64,000 nucleotides of DNA, taken from Dehalococcoidia bacterium (GTDB lineage Bacteria; Chloroflexota; Dehalococcoidia; DSTF01; WHTK01). The DNA lies in contig WHTK01000007.1 of assembly GCA_009377745.1 (NCBI GenBank), positions 1 through 64,000 on the forward strand, written 5' to 3'. Shown here piece after piece: positions 1 through 8,933 of the stretch. The notes under the pieces were generated by a model. That model was not told where the DNA came from, did no database searches, and saw only the letters and a program-made list of their open reading frames with translations. Numbering within the stretch: position 1 is the first letter of the stretch; every line of letters starts with the position of its first letter. Made by a program: the position numbers and the translations under genes.

Positions 1-2
1 CG

Positions 3-314
3 ATCGTCTACTACTCCAAGGCGGAGCGCGAGAAGGGCAAGAACTACTTCCCCGCGCTGGCCAAGATGCTGGAGCAGATGCAGGTCTACTCGGAGCAGGC
101 CGACCAGGGCATCTTGATCGAGGGCGAGGAGCACTTCCACGGCGGCGACTATGACGCCGAGGGTGACGGCCGCATGGCGCTGACCTTCGGCATCGCCGGC
201 CTGATCGCGGCCGAGACGATCACCATCGAGAACGCCGACTGCGCAAACGACGTCTACCCCGGCTTCTGGGACGAATTCCACAAGTACACGAAGGGCCAGG
301 TCCGCTTCGCCTGA
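3..314 (+). CDS. EPSP-synthase-family protein, C-terminal fragment
   Basis: Only the last 103 codons are in the window; the 5' part lies upstream. The tail follows the EPSP synthase (AroA) C-terminal pattern: GRMALTFGIAGL, then ENADCANDVYPGFW, matching the DHRIAM and C..KSFPxF blocks of the family. Two usual active-site positions differ: the His of DHR is replaced (EGDGRMAL), and the Lys of the KSFP block is Asp (CANDVYP). It is therefore probably a divergent paralogue rather than a second working EPSP synthase. A complete canonical aroA follows 54 bases later on the same strand, so the two are probably co-transcribed. The function of this copy is unknown. Confidence 0.7.
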   Translation: MVYYSKAEREKGKNYFPALAKMLEQMQVYSEQADQGILIEGEEHFHGGDYDAEGDGRMALTFGIAGLIAAETITIENADCANDVYPGFWDEFHKYTKGQVRFA

Positions 315-368
315 GGCGTTAGCCGGGTGAGCGCGGTAGAGGCGCTACGGACAGGCGAGTAGGGCATC

Positions 369-1667
369 ATGGCGTTGCCAGACCTCATAGAAATCGTCCC
401 GCCGAGGATGTCCGCGCCCGTCCTGGTGACTATCCCCGGCTCCAAGAGCATCACCAACCGCGCCCTGGTGCTGGCGGCGCTGGCCGATGGCCGCACCACC
501 TTGCGAGGCGCGCTCTGGAGCGAAGACACCGAAATCATGGTAGAGGCCCTGCGCGTCCTCGGCTTCGAGGTTGGTGTTGAACCAGACCCAGCCGAGGCGG
601 GCAACCGCAGTCTCAGCGTCAACGGCCTCGGCGGGCGCATACCCAATGCTGGCAGCGTATTGCATCCCCTGGACATCCACGTTGGCAACGCCGGCACCGC
701 CACTCGCTTCCTCATCGCCATGCTCTGCCTTGGCGATGGCGTCTACCGCGTTTCCGGCACACCACGGATGCACGAACGCCCCCAGGGCGCGCTGTTCGAG
801 GCGTTGCGCGAGCTGGGCTATCGCATCGAGGCCAAGGATGGGCGGCTGCCGGCCGTCCTGGACGGCGAGGGCGGCTCGAAGGGCGGCGGCGCCTGCACCG
901 TCAGCATCGAAGAGAGCTCCCAGTTCGCCTCGGCGCTGCTGCTGTCATCGCGGGTGAGCGGCTGGCAGGTCACGGTTGCCGGCGAGGACGCGGAGGAGTC
1001 CGCATACGTGGCGATGACCCTCAAGCTGCTCGAAGCCTTCCCACGGCGCGGTGGCGAGTACCAGATCGAGCCGGACTGCTCCAGCGCCGGCTACTTCTTG
1101 GCTGCGGGGGCGTTGCTGCCGGAAACGCGGCTGGCGGTCGCCGCCTGGCCCGAGAGCGACTGGCAGATCGACGGCCGCATCGTCGACTTCCTGCAGCGCT
1201 TCAAGGGTGGCCCGGACGATGCCTACCCTGACGTCTCCCGTATGCACGACCTGGGTGACGCGATCATGACGGCAATCATCGTTGCGCCGCTCCTGCCGCG
1301 GCCCTCGCGCTTCGTCGACCTGGGGCGATTGCGAGTGCAGGAGTCGGAGCGCGTCTACGCCCTGCGCACCGAGCTGACGAAGTGCGGCGCCAGGGTCGTG
1401 GAGACGGGTGATACGCTGGAGATCTACCCCTCCGACCTGCACGGCGCCGAGATCGAGACCTACGATGACCACCGCATCGCCATGGGCTTTGCCACCCTGG
1501 GGCTGAAGGTGCCGGGCATCCGCCTGCGTGACCCCGGCTGCGTCCGCAAGAGCTTTCCCAACTTCTTCGCCAAGCTGGCCGCGCCAGCCCCTGGCGGTCT
1601 CGGCGCAGCGGTCCTGGACGCGAAGACGCGCCGCCCGCTCACCGGCGACGAGCTACTGGCGAATTGA
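369..1667 (+). CDS. aroA: 3-phosphoshikimate 1-carboxyvinyltransferase (EPSP synthase)
   Basis: This cytosolic enzyme of the shikimate pathway transfers enolpyruvyl from PEP to shikimate-3-phosphate. The 432-aa length is normal. Family blocks appear in order: PGSKSITNRALVLAALADG (about residues 23-41), GNAGTATRF, RMHERPQGALFEALRELG, SSQFASALLL, the DCSSAGYFLAAGAL turn, RVQESERVYALRTEL, and YDDHRIAMGF with VRKSFPNFF near the end. The catalytic Lys, Asp/Glu, His and the C-terminal Lys are all present. The ATG at 369 is chosen because the family N-terminus begins about 20 residues before PGSKS. The stop overlaps the TTG start of gmk (TTGA), which suggests translational coupling. An EPSP-like paralogue lies just upstream. 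Confidence 0.95.
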   Translation: MALPDLIEIVPPRMSAPVLVTIPGSKSITNRALVLAALADGRTTLRGALWSEDTEIMVEALRVLGFEVGVEPDPAEAGNRSLSVNGLGGRIPNAGSVLHPLDIHVGNAGTATRFLIAMLCLGDGVYRVSGTPRMHERPQGALFEALRELGYRIEAKDGRLPAVLDGEGGSKGGGACTVSIEESSQFASALLLSSRVSGWQVTVAGEDAEESAYVAMTLKLLEAFPRRGGEYQIEPDCSSAGYFLAAGALLPETRLAVAAWPESDWQIDGRIVDFLQRFKGGPDDAYPDVSRMHDLGDAIMTAIIVAPLLPRPSRFVDLGRLRVQESERVYALRTELTKCGARVVETGDTLEIYPSDLHGAEIETYDDHRIAMGFATLGLKVPGIRLRDPGCVRKSFPNFFAKLAAPAPGGLGAAVLDAKTRRPLTGDELLAN

Positions 1668-2299
1668 ACGCCGACACGTCCGCCGGCCCTCCCGCCGGTC
1701 TGCCGTCAATCCCCGCCGGTCCGCCACTGCTCATCGTCCTCTCCTCGCCCTCCGCGACAGGCAAGGACTCGGTACGGGAGCTGCTGCTGGCATGGCGGCT
1801 GCCGGCCCACTTCACGGTCAACGTCACCACGCGACCGCAGCGGCCAGGCGAGGTAGATGGCGTGGACTACCACTTCGTCAGCGACGCCGACTTCGACCGC
1901 CTCGAAGCCCAGGACGGCCTCATAGAGCGCGCCCTGGTCTACGGCCAGCGCAAGGGCGTGCTGCGCGCCGAGATCGAGGGGCCACTACGGGCCGGCCGCG
2001 ACGTCATCGCCCGCGTCGACGTGCAGGGCGCGGCTACGCTGCGGTCGATGCTCCCGGACACGCTGCTGATCTTCATTGCGCCGCCCTCACTGGAGGAGGC
2101 GCAGCGACGTATGCAGACCCGCGACACCGAATCGCCGGAGGAGCAGCGTCTGCGCCTCGAAGCCGCCGCCGCCGAGATGGAGGCCTCCAAGTCCTTCGAC
2201 CACATCGTCGTTAACGAGACAGGCCATCTGGAGGCGACTGCCCGCCGCATCGTCGAGATCATCGCTGAGGAGAAGCGCAAGCGCGGCTCCTCGCACTGA
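1664..2299 (+). CDS. gmk: Guanylate kinase
   Basis: The enzyme phosphorylates GMP to GDP with ATP in the cytosol. The 211-aa product has the P-loop SSPSATGKDSV, where GPSG is altered to SPSA and GK is followed by Asp, and the GMP-binding block TTRPQRPGEVDGVDYHFVS. It also has the VDVQGAATLR and FIAPPSLEEAQRRMQTR lid segments and the C-terminal FDHIVVNE. The start is a TTG overlapping the aroA stop by three bases. An N-terminal extension rich in Pro and Gly, about 20 residues, precedes the first strand. The pair aroA-gmk is presumably one transcript. The identity is secure; the exact start is less so. Confidence 0.93.
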   Translation: MNADTSAGPPAGLPSIPAGPPLLIVLSSPSATGKDSVRELLLAWRLPAHFTVNVTTRPQRPGEVDGVDYHFVSDADFDRLEAQDGLIERALVYGQRKGVLRAEIEGPLRAGRDVIARVDVQGAATLRSMLPDTLLIFIAPPSLEEAQRRMQTRDTESPEEQRLRLEAAAAEMEASKSFDHIVVNETGHLEATARRIVEIIAEEKRKRGSSH

Positions 2300-2425
2300 A
2301 CCTTCCCGAATCTCGCTCTGCCTCTTTGCGATGCACGTGGAAATATCTCGTAACCCGTATCTCTGACCCTTGTCCGTCAAGGACGTAGCGACTCCCTTCA
2401 GCCGTCTCGCAGACCTTGCAGATGC

Positions 2426-2497
2426 GGGTCAACCCTACTTGCGCCAGAAATGTTCCCCTGGCCGTCGCGTTGTTGGTAGAGACAGGGATTAACCCTG
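2426..2497. promoter_or_regulatory. Two short palindromes upstream of the polysaccharide locus
   Basis: The 277-base gap between gmk and the tyrosine-kinase gene holds two dyad elements of related sequence, GGGTCAACCC (2426-2435) and CAGGGATTAACCCTG (2483-2497). They lie 80-150 bases before the GTG start at 2577. They could be operators for the first polysaccharide gene. No clear -35/-10 pair is visible between them, so this is only a suggestion. Confidence 0.25.
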
Positions 2498-2576
2498 GCT
2501 CGCAGCAAGGAATCGCATCGCCGTCGCGGCCGAGGGCACATCCCAAGGCGGCGATCCACCGGCAGGGAAGGTCTTA

Positions 2577-4490
2577 GTGGAGCTAAAAGTCTACCTGGCA
2601 TTCATCTCGCGCCGCTGGTGGCTGCTCCTCCTCGGGCCGCTGCTGGTCGGGCTGGCCGCCTACTTCGTTACGCAGCAGATGACGCCCGTCTACAAGGCGA
2701 CCTCAACGCTGCTGGTCAACCGCACCGCCATCCCCGGCACGATTGCCTACGACGACATCCTCACCTCGGAGCGATTGACCAACACCTTCTCCAAGCTCGT
2801 GGAGCGCCCGGCCGTCCTGGATGAGATCATCCGCCGTCTGGAGCTGACCGTGACGCGCTCAGATCTCGACAAGAAGATCGAGGTCGCGGCCGTCAAGGAG
2901 ACCCAGCTCCTCGAAATCTCTGTCGCCGACCCGGTCCCGGCGTTCGCCGCCACCCTGGCCAACACCACGGCTCAAGCCTTTGCCGATGACAACGCCAGCC
3001 AACTCTCATCGCCCGGCACGGTGACCATCGCCAAACCGGCCGAAGCGCCTGAGCAGCCGACCAGCCCGAAGCTCGCCTTCAACCTCGCCTTCGCCATCGC
3101 CCTGGGCTTGATCATGGCTACCGGCCTCGGCCTGCTGCTCGATTACCTGGACGATACGGTTAAGTCGACCGAGGACGTGGAGACCATCGCCGGACTGCCG
3201 ACGCTGGGGCAGATCGGCCGTTTCAAGCCCGAGTCGGGCCCGGCGTTCGCCACGGACATCCACTCCCGCTCCGCCGAGGCCTACCGGCAGCTACGGACCA
3301 ACGTCCACTTCACGGCGCTCGGCTCGCAGCTCAAGACAATCGTTATCACCAGCGCTAACCCGGAGGAGGGCAAGTCGACCACCGCGGCCAACCTGGCGAC
3401 AGTGCTGGCCCAGGCCGGCGACCGCGTCATCCTGGTCGATACCGACCTGCGCCGCTCTTCGCTGCGGGGCACCTTCGATGGGCCCAACTCCTTCGGCCTC
3501 ACCGGCCTGCTGCTCAACGACGTGCACGACCCCTCGATAGCGCTGGTCAACACGCGCTGGAAGAACCTGCGGTTGCTGCCGGCCGGCATGCTGCCACCCA
3601 ACCCCTCCGAGCTGCTGACCTCGACGCGCATGGTCCGCGTCATCGAGGCCCTGCGGGAGCTGGCCGACTACGTGATTTTCGATACGCCGCCGGTGCTGGC
3701 GGTGACGGACGCGATTATCCTGGCGGCGCGCACGGACGGCACCATCGTCGTGGCCCAGGCGGACCGCACCCGCACCGAGGCGCTGAAGCTGGCGATACAG
3801 TCGCTGCGGCAGGCAAACATCCACCTCGTGGGTGTCGTGCTGAACAAGGCGAAGGTGCGCCACGGCGGCGATTACTACTACCGCGACGACAAGTCGCAGG
3901 CCATTGAGATCGAGCCGGCGCAGGTCCAGCCTGCGCAGCAGCGCATCGAAGCGGCGGAGACCCTGTTCAGCGCCACTCCGCCGGCCGCGGCGCCCCGCGC
4001 AATCGAGCAACCAAAGGTTCAGGCGCCCGCGGCACAGAAAGCTCAGGTCGCCCCGGATCCCGCTCGCGAGAAGATGCTGCGGGCGCGCCTGGCTGCCTTG
4101 CGGGCGCATCAGCCCGCGTCACCGCCAGAACCGGTGATCGGCAAGGCCGCGCAGCAAGACGGCCACGCCTACTCAAACGGCCACAGCAATGGCAACGGGC
4201 ATTCGTCCAACGACAGTGGCTACTCGAACGGCAATGGCAACGGGCATTCGTCCAACGGTAACGGCCACTCGAACGGCAACGGTCTCGCGGCTAAAAGCGA
4301 GACGGACCACGTCAACGGTAACGGCCACTCGAATGGCCACAGCAACGGCAGCGTCCGGTCGATGACGCCAGAGCAGGAGGCACTCCCGCTCAGCGCCGCA
4401 ATGAATGAGCTGCTCAGCCGTATGGATGACACCGTCGGCATGATCAGGTCTTTGAAACCGGGGAACAGCAAGGGGAGCGACGCCCTGTAA
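2577..4490 (+). CDS. Polysaccharide co-polymerase/tyrosine autokinase (Wzz-BY-kinase fusion)
   Basis: This inner-membrane protein controls polysaccharide chain length and export through autophosphorylation. The N-terminal Wzz domain starts with a basic stretch and a membrane segment (RRWWLLLLGPLLVGLAAYF, about residues 12-30). A second membrane segment lies at about 162-186 (LAFNLAFAIALGLIMATGL). The kinase domain has Walker A NPEEGKST, Walker A' VILVDTDLRRSS and Walker B YVIFDTPPV. A tyrosine group (GGDYYYRDD) sits just after the kinase core at about residue 430. Unusually, the protein then has a Pro/Ala-rich linker and a tail of about 70 residues of NGNGHS-type repeats before a short hydrophobic end. 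The GTG start has a good ribosome site (AGGGAAGG). It is the first gene of the polysaccharide locus. Confidence 0.9.
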   Translation: MELKVYLAFISRRWWLLLLGPLLVGLAAYFVTQQMTPVYKATSTLLVNRTAIPGTIAYDDILTSERLTNTFSKLVERPAVLDEIIRRLELTVTRSDLDKKIEVAAVKETQLLEISVADPVPAFAATLANTTAQAFADDNASQLSSPGTVTIAKPAEAPEQPTSPKLAFNLAFAIALGLIMATGLGLLLDYLDDTVKSTEDVETIAGLPTLGQIGRFKPESGPAFATDIHSRSAEAYRQLRTNVHFTALGSQLKTIVITSANPEEGKSTTAANLATVLAQAGDRVILVDTDLRRSSLRGTFDGPNSFGLTGLLLNDVHDPSIALVNTRWKNLRLLPAGMLPPNPSELLTSTRMVRVIEALRELADYVIFDTPPVLAVTDAIILAARTDGTIVVAQADRTRTEALKLAIQSLRQANIHLVGVVLNKAKVRHGGDYYYRDDKSQAIEIEPAQVQPAQQRIEAAETLFSATPPAAAPRAIEQPKVQAPAAQKAQVAPDPAREKMLRARLAALRAHQPASPPEPVIGKAAQQDGHAYSNGHSNGNGHSSNDSGYSNGNGNGHSSNGNGHSNGNGLAAKSETDHVNGNGHSNGHSNGSVRSMTPEQEALPLSAAMNELLSRMDDTVGMIRSLKPGNSKGSDAL

Positions 4491-4537
4491 TAAGCCACAC
4501 AGTAATGCGTTCAAGAAAGTGTAAGGAGACATAAACA

Positions 4538-5065
4538 ATGACTAAAGGACGAGTCATCGCCGCAGCGGCGGCAGCAATCGCATTCTTTCTCATAGCTCAA
4601 ACAGCATCGGCACAGTACCCGGAGCCGAAGGGCAACCTGGTCTGCGGAGTCAGCCAGGCCAACGTCAGCGTCTCGGGCAACCTCGCCTTCACGGCGACTC
4701 TGCATGACGGCGCCGGCAATCCCCTCTCGGGTCAGACGGTAATCTTCAGCATCGTTTCGCAGTCCGGCGACGCCAAGCTCTCAGCATCTGGCGTGACCAC
4801 CAACTCGTCAGGTATGGCGACGGTCCAGGTCAGCGCCGGTCAGTCGGCCGGGCAGGTCGTGGTCAGCGCTACCGGTGGTGAAGGCCTCGAGTGTCGCGCC
4901 ATCTCCGAAGTGCTGAGTGTCGTCTTCCGGCCGCCGTCCACCGGCGACGCCGGCCTCGCGGATACCGCCAAGAAGCTGGACCTGGAAGACCACCAGCTGG
5001 TCCTCGGCGGCGTATTCGCCTTCCTTATCCTTTCCTCCTTCTGGATCGTGCTCCGGCAAGGCTAG
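4538..5065 (+). CDS. Secreted/membrane-anchored Ig-like (Big_1-type) domain protein
   Basis: The 175-aa product has a signal peptide (about residues 1-25, cut after TASA). One bacterial Ig-like domain of the invasin/Big_1 type follows (GNPLSGQTVIFSIVS, then GVTTNSSGMATVQVSAG). The C-terminus is a membrane segment (LVLGGVFAFLILSSFWIVL, about 152-170) ending in a single Arg. Two Cys (GNLVCG and GLECRA) could form a disulfide across the Ig fold. The ATG has a strong ribosome site (AAGGAGA). It lies 47 bases after the BY-kinase and is followed by a long hairpin, so the two genes probably form a short transcript. Its role is unknown; an exposed accessory of polysaccharide export is plausible. Confidence 0.75.
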   Translation: MTKGRVIAAAAAAIAFFLIAQTASAQYPEPKGNLVCGVSQANVSVSGNLAFTATLHDGAGNPLSGQTVIFSIVSQSGDAKLSASGVTTNSSGMATVQVSAGQSAGQVVVSATGGEGLECRAISEVLSVVFRPPSTGDAGLADTAKKLDLEDHQLVLGGVFAFLILSSFWIVLRQG

Positions 5066-5082
5066 CCGGAGCGCCCCCAGAG

Positions 5083-5125
5083 TAGGTCTGGGTGTGGCCT
5101 TAAAGCAGGGCCGCACCCAGACCTA
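5083..5125 (+). terminator. Long hairpin after the Ig-like gene
   Basis: TAGGTCTGGGTG (5083-5094) pairs perfectly with CACCCAGACCTA (5114-5125). The stem extends inward through TGGCC/GGCCG with two wobbles, giving about 17 pairs and a small loop. It lies 18 bases after the stop codon. There is no T-tract, so it may stall polymerase or protect the mRNA rather than act as a classical intrinsic terminator. Confidence 0.6.
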
Positions 5126-5193
5126 GCCTCCCCCATCCATCCACGGTTGATCATTCGCCGCCCGCGGCAGATCCGCGGACTGTTAGGAGAAGT

Positions 5194-6267
5194 GTGTCCA
5201 AAAATCAAGAGGCCAGGACGGCGCGCAGAGCCCTGATAACGGGCATCACAGGCCAGGACGGCTCCTATCTGGCGGAGCTGCTGCTCGAAAAGGGCTACGA
5301 GGTCCACGGCATTGTCCGGCGGGCAAGCACCTTCAATACCGGCCGCATTGAGCATCTCTACCAGGACCGCCACGAGGAAGACCCGCGGCTAACGCTGCAC
5401 TACGGCGACATTGCCGACGGCGCCAACCTGGCCCGGCTGCTTACCGAAGTCCGGCCGCACGAGGTTTATAACCTGGCAGCGCAGTCTCACGTGCGGACCA
5501 GCTTTGATATCCCGGAGTACACCGCCGCCGTGACCGGCTTGGGCACGCTGCGCCTGCTCGATGCTTTGCGGGACTCCGGGATCAACGCTCGCTTCTACCA
5601 GGCCTCCAGCAGTGAGATGTTCGGCCACGCGCCGCCGGCCCAGAGCGAGGCGACGCCCTTCGAGCCCTGCAGCCCCTACGCGATCGCCAAGCTGTTCGCC
5701 TACTGGACGGTGGTCAACTACCGCGAGAGCTATGGCCTCTTCGCCAGCAACGGCATCCTCTTCAACCACGAGTCGCCCCGGCGCGGCGAGACCTTCGTCA
5801 CGCGCAAGGTGACCCGCAGCCTGGCGCGCATCCTGGCCGGCAAAGAGGACTATCTCTACCTCGGCAACCTCAACGCCCTGCGCGACTGGGGCTATGCGCC
5901 CGAGTACGTCGAAGCGATGTGGCTGATGCTCCAGCAGCCCGAGCCGGACGACTACGTTGTAGCGAGCGGGGAGAGCCACAGCGTGCGGGAGTTCGTCGAA
6001 ACGGCGTTCGCGCTGGTCGGCCTCGACTGGGAAGACTACGTCCGCTTCGACCCGCGCTACCTGCGTCCGGCGGAGGTCGATCACCTTCGCGGTGACGCGT
6101 CAAAGGCGGCCAACCGCCTCGGTTGGCGCGCTAGGACTTCCTTCGAGGGGTTGGTGCGCACCATGCTCGTCGCCGACCTCGAGGCGGAGCTGGGAGCGGA
6201 GCGCGCCTGCGATCTGCTCGGCCGCGGCCGGGTCGAAGTCCCGGAGCTCGTTACCAGCGCCCGCTGA
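5194..6267 (+). CDS. gmd: GDP-mannose 4,6-dehydratase
   Basis: The enzyme converts GDP-mannose to GDP-4-keto-6-deoxymannose, the precursor of fucose, rhamnose and related deoxy-sugars, in the cytosol. The 357-aa protein has the NADP-binding [19 protein letters not shown], the Gmd signature [28 protein letters not shown], the S...YxxxK catalytic set (ASSSEMFG, then [12 protein letters not shown]) and [15 protein letters not shown]. The GTG start follows a TTAGGAGAA ribosome site. No GDP-fucose synthase or reductase follows, so the 4-keto sugar is probably completed by a later enzyme, perhaps the aminotransferase at 7724 (a perosamine-type route). The stop overlaps the flippase ATG by one base. 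Confidence 0.93.
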   Translation: MSKNQEARTARRALITGITGQDGSYLAELLLEKGYEVHGIVRRASTFNTGRIEHLYQDRHEEDPRLTLHYGDIADGANLARLLTEVRPHEVYNLAAQSHVRTSFDIPEYTAAVTGLGTLRLLDALRDSGINARFYQASSSEMFGHAPPAQSEATPFEPCSPYAIAKLFAYWTVVNYRESYGLFASNGILFNHESPRRGETFVTRKVTRSLARILAGKEDYLYLGNLNALRDWGYAPEYVEAMWLMLQQPEPDDYVVASGESHSVREFVETAFALVGLDWEDYVRFDPRYLRPAEVDHLRGDASKAANRLGWRARTSFEGLVRTMLVADLEAELGAERACDLLGRGRVEVPELVTSAR

Positions 6268-7559
6268 TGAGCGGGTTAGGAAGGGAAGCCGGTAGCGCCG
6301 CCTGGGGCATCGCCGATCAGGCGCTGATCTCGCTGGCCAACTTCCTCACCATGCTGCTCTTGGCGCGCAGCCTGGACCCTTCCGGCTTCGGCTCTTTCGT
6401 CGTCGTCTACACCGTGTTGCTGTTCGTCACCAGCATCCAGATGACTCTGATCACGCGCCCCCACAACGTCCTCGCCGCCGGCCTGCAGGCTGATGACTAC
6501 GGCTCCTACACGAGCGGCGCTCTCGCCGGGCAGGCGCTGCTGGCGCTGCTCTTCACGGCCACGGCGCTCCTGGCGGCCGGCATCGCCTTCGCGCTTGGCG
6601 CCGGCCTGGCGCCGCTGCTGCTGGCGCTGGCCGCCGTGGTCTTCGCCTGGCAGATGCAGGAGTTCGCTCGGCAGCTCCAGTACACGCGCCGCCGGGCCGA
6701 TCAGGCTTTCGCCTACGATTTCATCCGCTACGGCGGCGCCGTTAGCCTCATCGCCCTGCTCTGGCATCTCGATAGCCTCACCAGCGAGACAGCGCTGCAC
6801 TCGCTGGCGCTGACGGCCGGGCTCTCCGCCCTCTACGGGCTGCGGCGGCTGGACCTGCGACTCGGTAGCTGGCGGCCGGTGTTCCGGCGCAACTGGGTGC
6901 TGGTCCGCTGGACCTTCGCCGATTGCGCCGGGCAGTGGCTCTCGGTTGAGCTATATCCGTTCCTGCTGGCAGCGTTATCCGGCGTCAGCGCGACCGGCGC
7001 CGCCAAAGCCGTCCAGACGCTCGTCGCGCCGTCACATGTCGTGATGAACGCCTTCGAGGCGTTTCTGGTGCCGCGAGCAGCGCGGGCCGTGAGCCGCGGC
7101 GGCAAGAAAGCGATGCTGGCGTTCCTGATACCTATCGCGGCGCTTGCCGCGCTTCCCCTGGTCGCCTTCTGGCTGCTGATCAGCCTGCTGGGATCGCAGA
7201 TCATCGGCTTCGTCTACGGCGATGCCTACGCCGGCTACGCGCCGATGATCTGGGTCTGCGTCGCCGGCTACCTGGCGCTGTACACCGTGCAAGCCCAGAG
7301 CCTGGCGCTGCTGGTGCTGGGCGAGGTCAAGGCGATCTTCGCCGCGCGCGTGGTCTCTGTTGCCCTCACGCTGACCCTGGGCATCGTCTTCGTGACGCAG
7401 TGGGGCGCTTACGGCGCCTTCGGCGGCGTCCTGGTATCGCTGGCGGCGATGAGCGGCGTCCTGGCCTGGCGGCTGTCTAAGGCCGGCGAAGAAGCCATCT
7501 GGACTAGCGATGAGACCACGCCAGCCGGTCGCGATAGAGCGCCAGGAGTGGCGATTTAG
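6267..7559 (+). CDS. Oligosaccharide flippase family membrane protein (Wzx-like)
   Basis: This 430-aa protein has about 12 hydrophobic segments and the architecture of the polysaccharide-transporter (MATE-like) superfamily. It would flip lipid-linked repeat units across the cytoplasmic membrane. Family cues are the N-terminal WGIADQALISLANFLTMLLL, the LDPSGFGSFVVVYTVL block and the conserved 'YG/FGS' turn. The ATG shares a base with the gmd stop (TGATG), which indicates translational coupling. Its place between gmd and the sugar aminotransferase, with a polymerase gene downstream, fits a Wzx/Wzy-type pathway. Substrate specificity cannot be read from the sequence. Confidence 0.82.
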   Translation: MSGLGREAGSAAWGIADQALISLANFLTMLLLARSLDPSGFGSFVVVYTVLLFVTSIQMTLITRPHNVLAAGLQADDYGSYTSGALAGQALLALLFTATALLAAGIAFALGAGLAPLLLALAAVVFAWQMQEFARQLQYTRRRADQAFAYDFIRYGGAVSLIALLWHLDSLTSETALHSLALTAGLSALYGLRRLDLRLGSWRPVFRRNWVLVRWTFADCAGQWLSVELYPFLLAALSGVSATGAAKAVQTLVAPSHVVMNAFEAFLVPRAARAVSRGGKKAMLAFLIPIAALAALPLVAFWLLISLLGSQIIGFVYGDAYAGYAPMIWVCVAGYLALYTVQAQSLALLVLGEVKAIFAARVVSVALTLTLGIVFVTQWGAYGAFGGVLVSLAAMSGVLAWRLSKAGEEAIWTSDETTPAGRDRAPGVAI

Positions 7560-7574
7560 CAATGGAGGAGAGCG

Positions 7575-7733
7575 ATGAAGGGTAGTGATCCTGGCCGGCG
7601 GCGGCGCTACCTGGATGAAGCCAGAGAAGACAGTCCTGGTATGAATCGCGGTGTTTCACGTTCTTGGGGTATACGCCTCCAGGGCACTGAGGCAGATGGA
7701 ACACAGAAACGGCAAGGAGAGCCATGCAAGTAA
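7575..7733 (+). CDS. Possible small protein or leader peptide before the aminotransferase
   Basis: A 52-codon frame begins at an ATG with a near-perfect ribosome site (GGAGGAG, 4 bases spacing). It ends at a TAA that overlaps the first codons of the aminotransferase in another frame. The peptide is basic and polar (SDPGRRRRYLDEARED near the start) with no recognisable domain. The strong ribosome site and the 10-base overlap with the next start suggest a translated leader coupled to the downstream gene, but chance cannot be excluded. Confidence 0.3.
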   Translation: MKGSDPGRRRRYLDEAREDSPGMNRGVSRSWGIRLQGTEADGTQKRQGEPCK

Positions 7734-8902
7734 AAGTGCGACTTTCAAAATCAATAGTTGGCCCGGAAGAGGCGGCGGCCGCTTCTCGCGTCATCCTTGA
7801 GAACGGCTTCTTCGGTATGAGCCGTGAGGTGCAGGCCTTTGAGCGTGAGCTCGCTGAGTTCATCGGCAATGGCCGCGAGGTGACCTGTGTCAGCGCGGCA
7901 ACCGCGGCTCTGCACCTTGCTCTGCAGGCTTGCGGCATTGGACCTGGTGATGAGGTACTCGTCCCGACGATTACCTACGTCGCGACGTTCCAGGCCGTGA
8001 CGGCTTCCGGCGCCACGCCGGTTGCCTGCGAAGTCCTACGTGACACTTCCTGGTTGGACGTAGAAGATGCAGCGCGCCGGATCACGCCGCGCACCAGGGC
8101 GATCATTCCCGTCCACTACGCCAGCGGCACGGGAGACATTGCCGCGGTGCGTGAGCTGGCGCGGAAGCACAACCTACGCGTCATCGAAGACGCGGCGCAC
8201 GCTTTCGGCTGTACTTATGAGGGTAAGCCCATTGGCGCTACGGGTGATGTCGTCTGCTTCAGCTTCCAGGGCACGAAGAACATTACGTCGGGCGAGGGTG
8301 GGGCCGTGGTGACGGCGGACCCTGCCGTTGCCGAACGGATACGCGATCTGCGCCTCCTGGACGTACTCAAAGACACGGAGAATCGCTACAGACAGGAGCG
8401 CAGCTGGGAGTTTGACGTCGTCGAGCAAGGTTGGCGCTACCACATGAGCGACCTCTTCGCCGCCATCGGCCGGGTCCAGCTGCAGCGTTTCGAGAGGGAA
8501 TTCAAGCCGCGCCGTGTCGCGCTTGCGAAGCGCTATAGCTCCTTGCTGGCCGGCCTTGACCAGGTCCGCGTCCTACCGCTTGAGTACGGCTCAATCGTAC
8601 CGCACATCTACCCCATCTACATTGAGGATGGACGCCGCGATGCAGTACGCGAGGCTCTGGCCTGTGAGGGTATTGAGACCGGCATCCACTACAAGCCCAA
8701 TCACCTGCTAACGCTCTACGGCGGCGGCGAAGCCTGCCTACCTGTAGCCGAACAACTCTACCGCGAGATGCTGACCCTGCCGCTCCATCCGGCGCTAACG
8801 GAGCACCAGCAGGATGAAGTCGTCGCGATTGTCCGGCGCGTCGTGGAGGGGCGAGCTATCCCCAGCCATCGAGGGCGTAGGGCCGTGGCCGTCCGGGCCT
8901 AG
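7724..8902 (+). CDS. DegT/DnrJ/EryC1/StrS family sugar aminotransferase
   Basis: PLP-dependent aminotransferases of this family install an amino group on nucleotide-linked keto-sugars. The 392-aa protein has SAATAALHLALQACGIGPGDEV for cofactor phosphate binding (about 55-76), VIEDAAHAFG with the PLP-contacting Asp, and the lysine motif SFQGTKNITSGEGG (Lys near residue 187). The family C-terminal part includes GIETGIHYKP and LPLHPALT. A good ribosome site (AAGGAGAG) precedes the ATG. With gmd upstream, a 4-amino-4,6-dideoxy-mannose (perosamine-like) product is a reasonable inference but is not proven. The next gene starts 31 bases later. Confidence 0.9.
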   Translation: MQVKVRLSKSIVGPEEAAAASRVILENGFFGMSREVQAFERELAEFIGNGREVTCVSAATAALHLALQACGIGPGDEVLVPTITYVATFQAVTASGATPVACEVLRDTSWLDVEDAARRITPRTRAIIPVHYASGTGDIAAVRELARKHNLRVIEDAAHAFGCTYEGKPIGATGDVVCFSFQGTKNITSGEGGAVVTADPAVAERIRDLRLLDVLKDTENRYRQERSWEFDVVEQGWRYHMSDLFAAIGRVQLQRFEREFKPRRVALAKRYSSLLAGLDQVRVLPLEYGSIVPHIYPIYIEDGRRDAVREALACEGIETGIHYKPNHLLTLYGGGEACLPVAEQLYREMLTLPLHPALTEHQQDEVVAIVRRVVEGRAIPSHRGRRAVAVRA

Positions 8903-8933
8903 CCGGAAGTTGGCGGAAGGGAATCCACAAACC

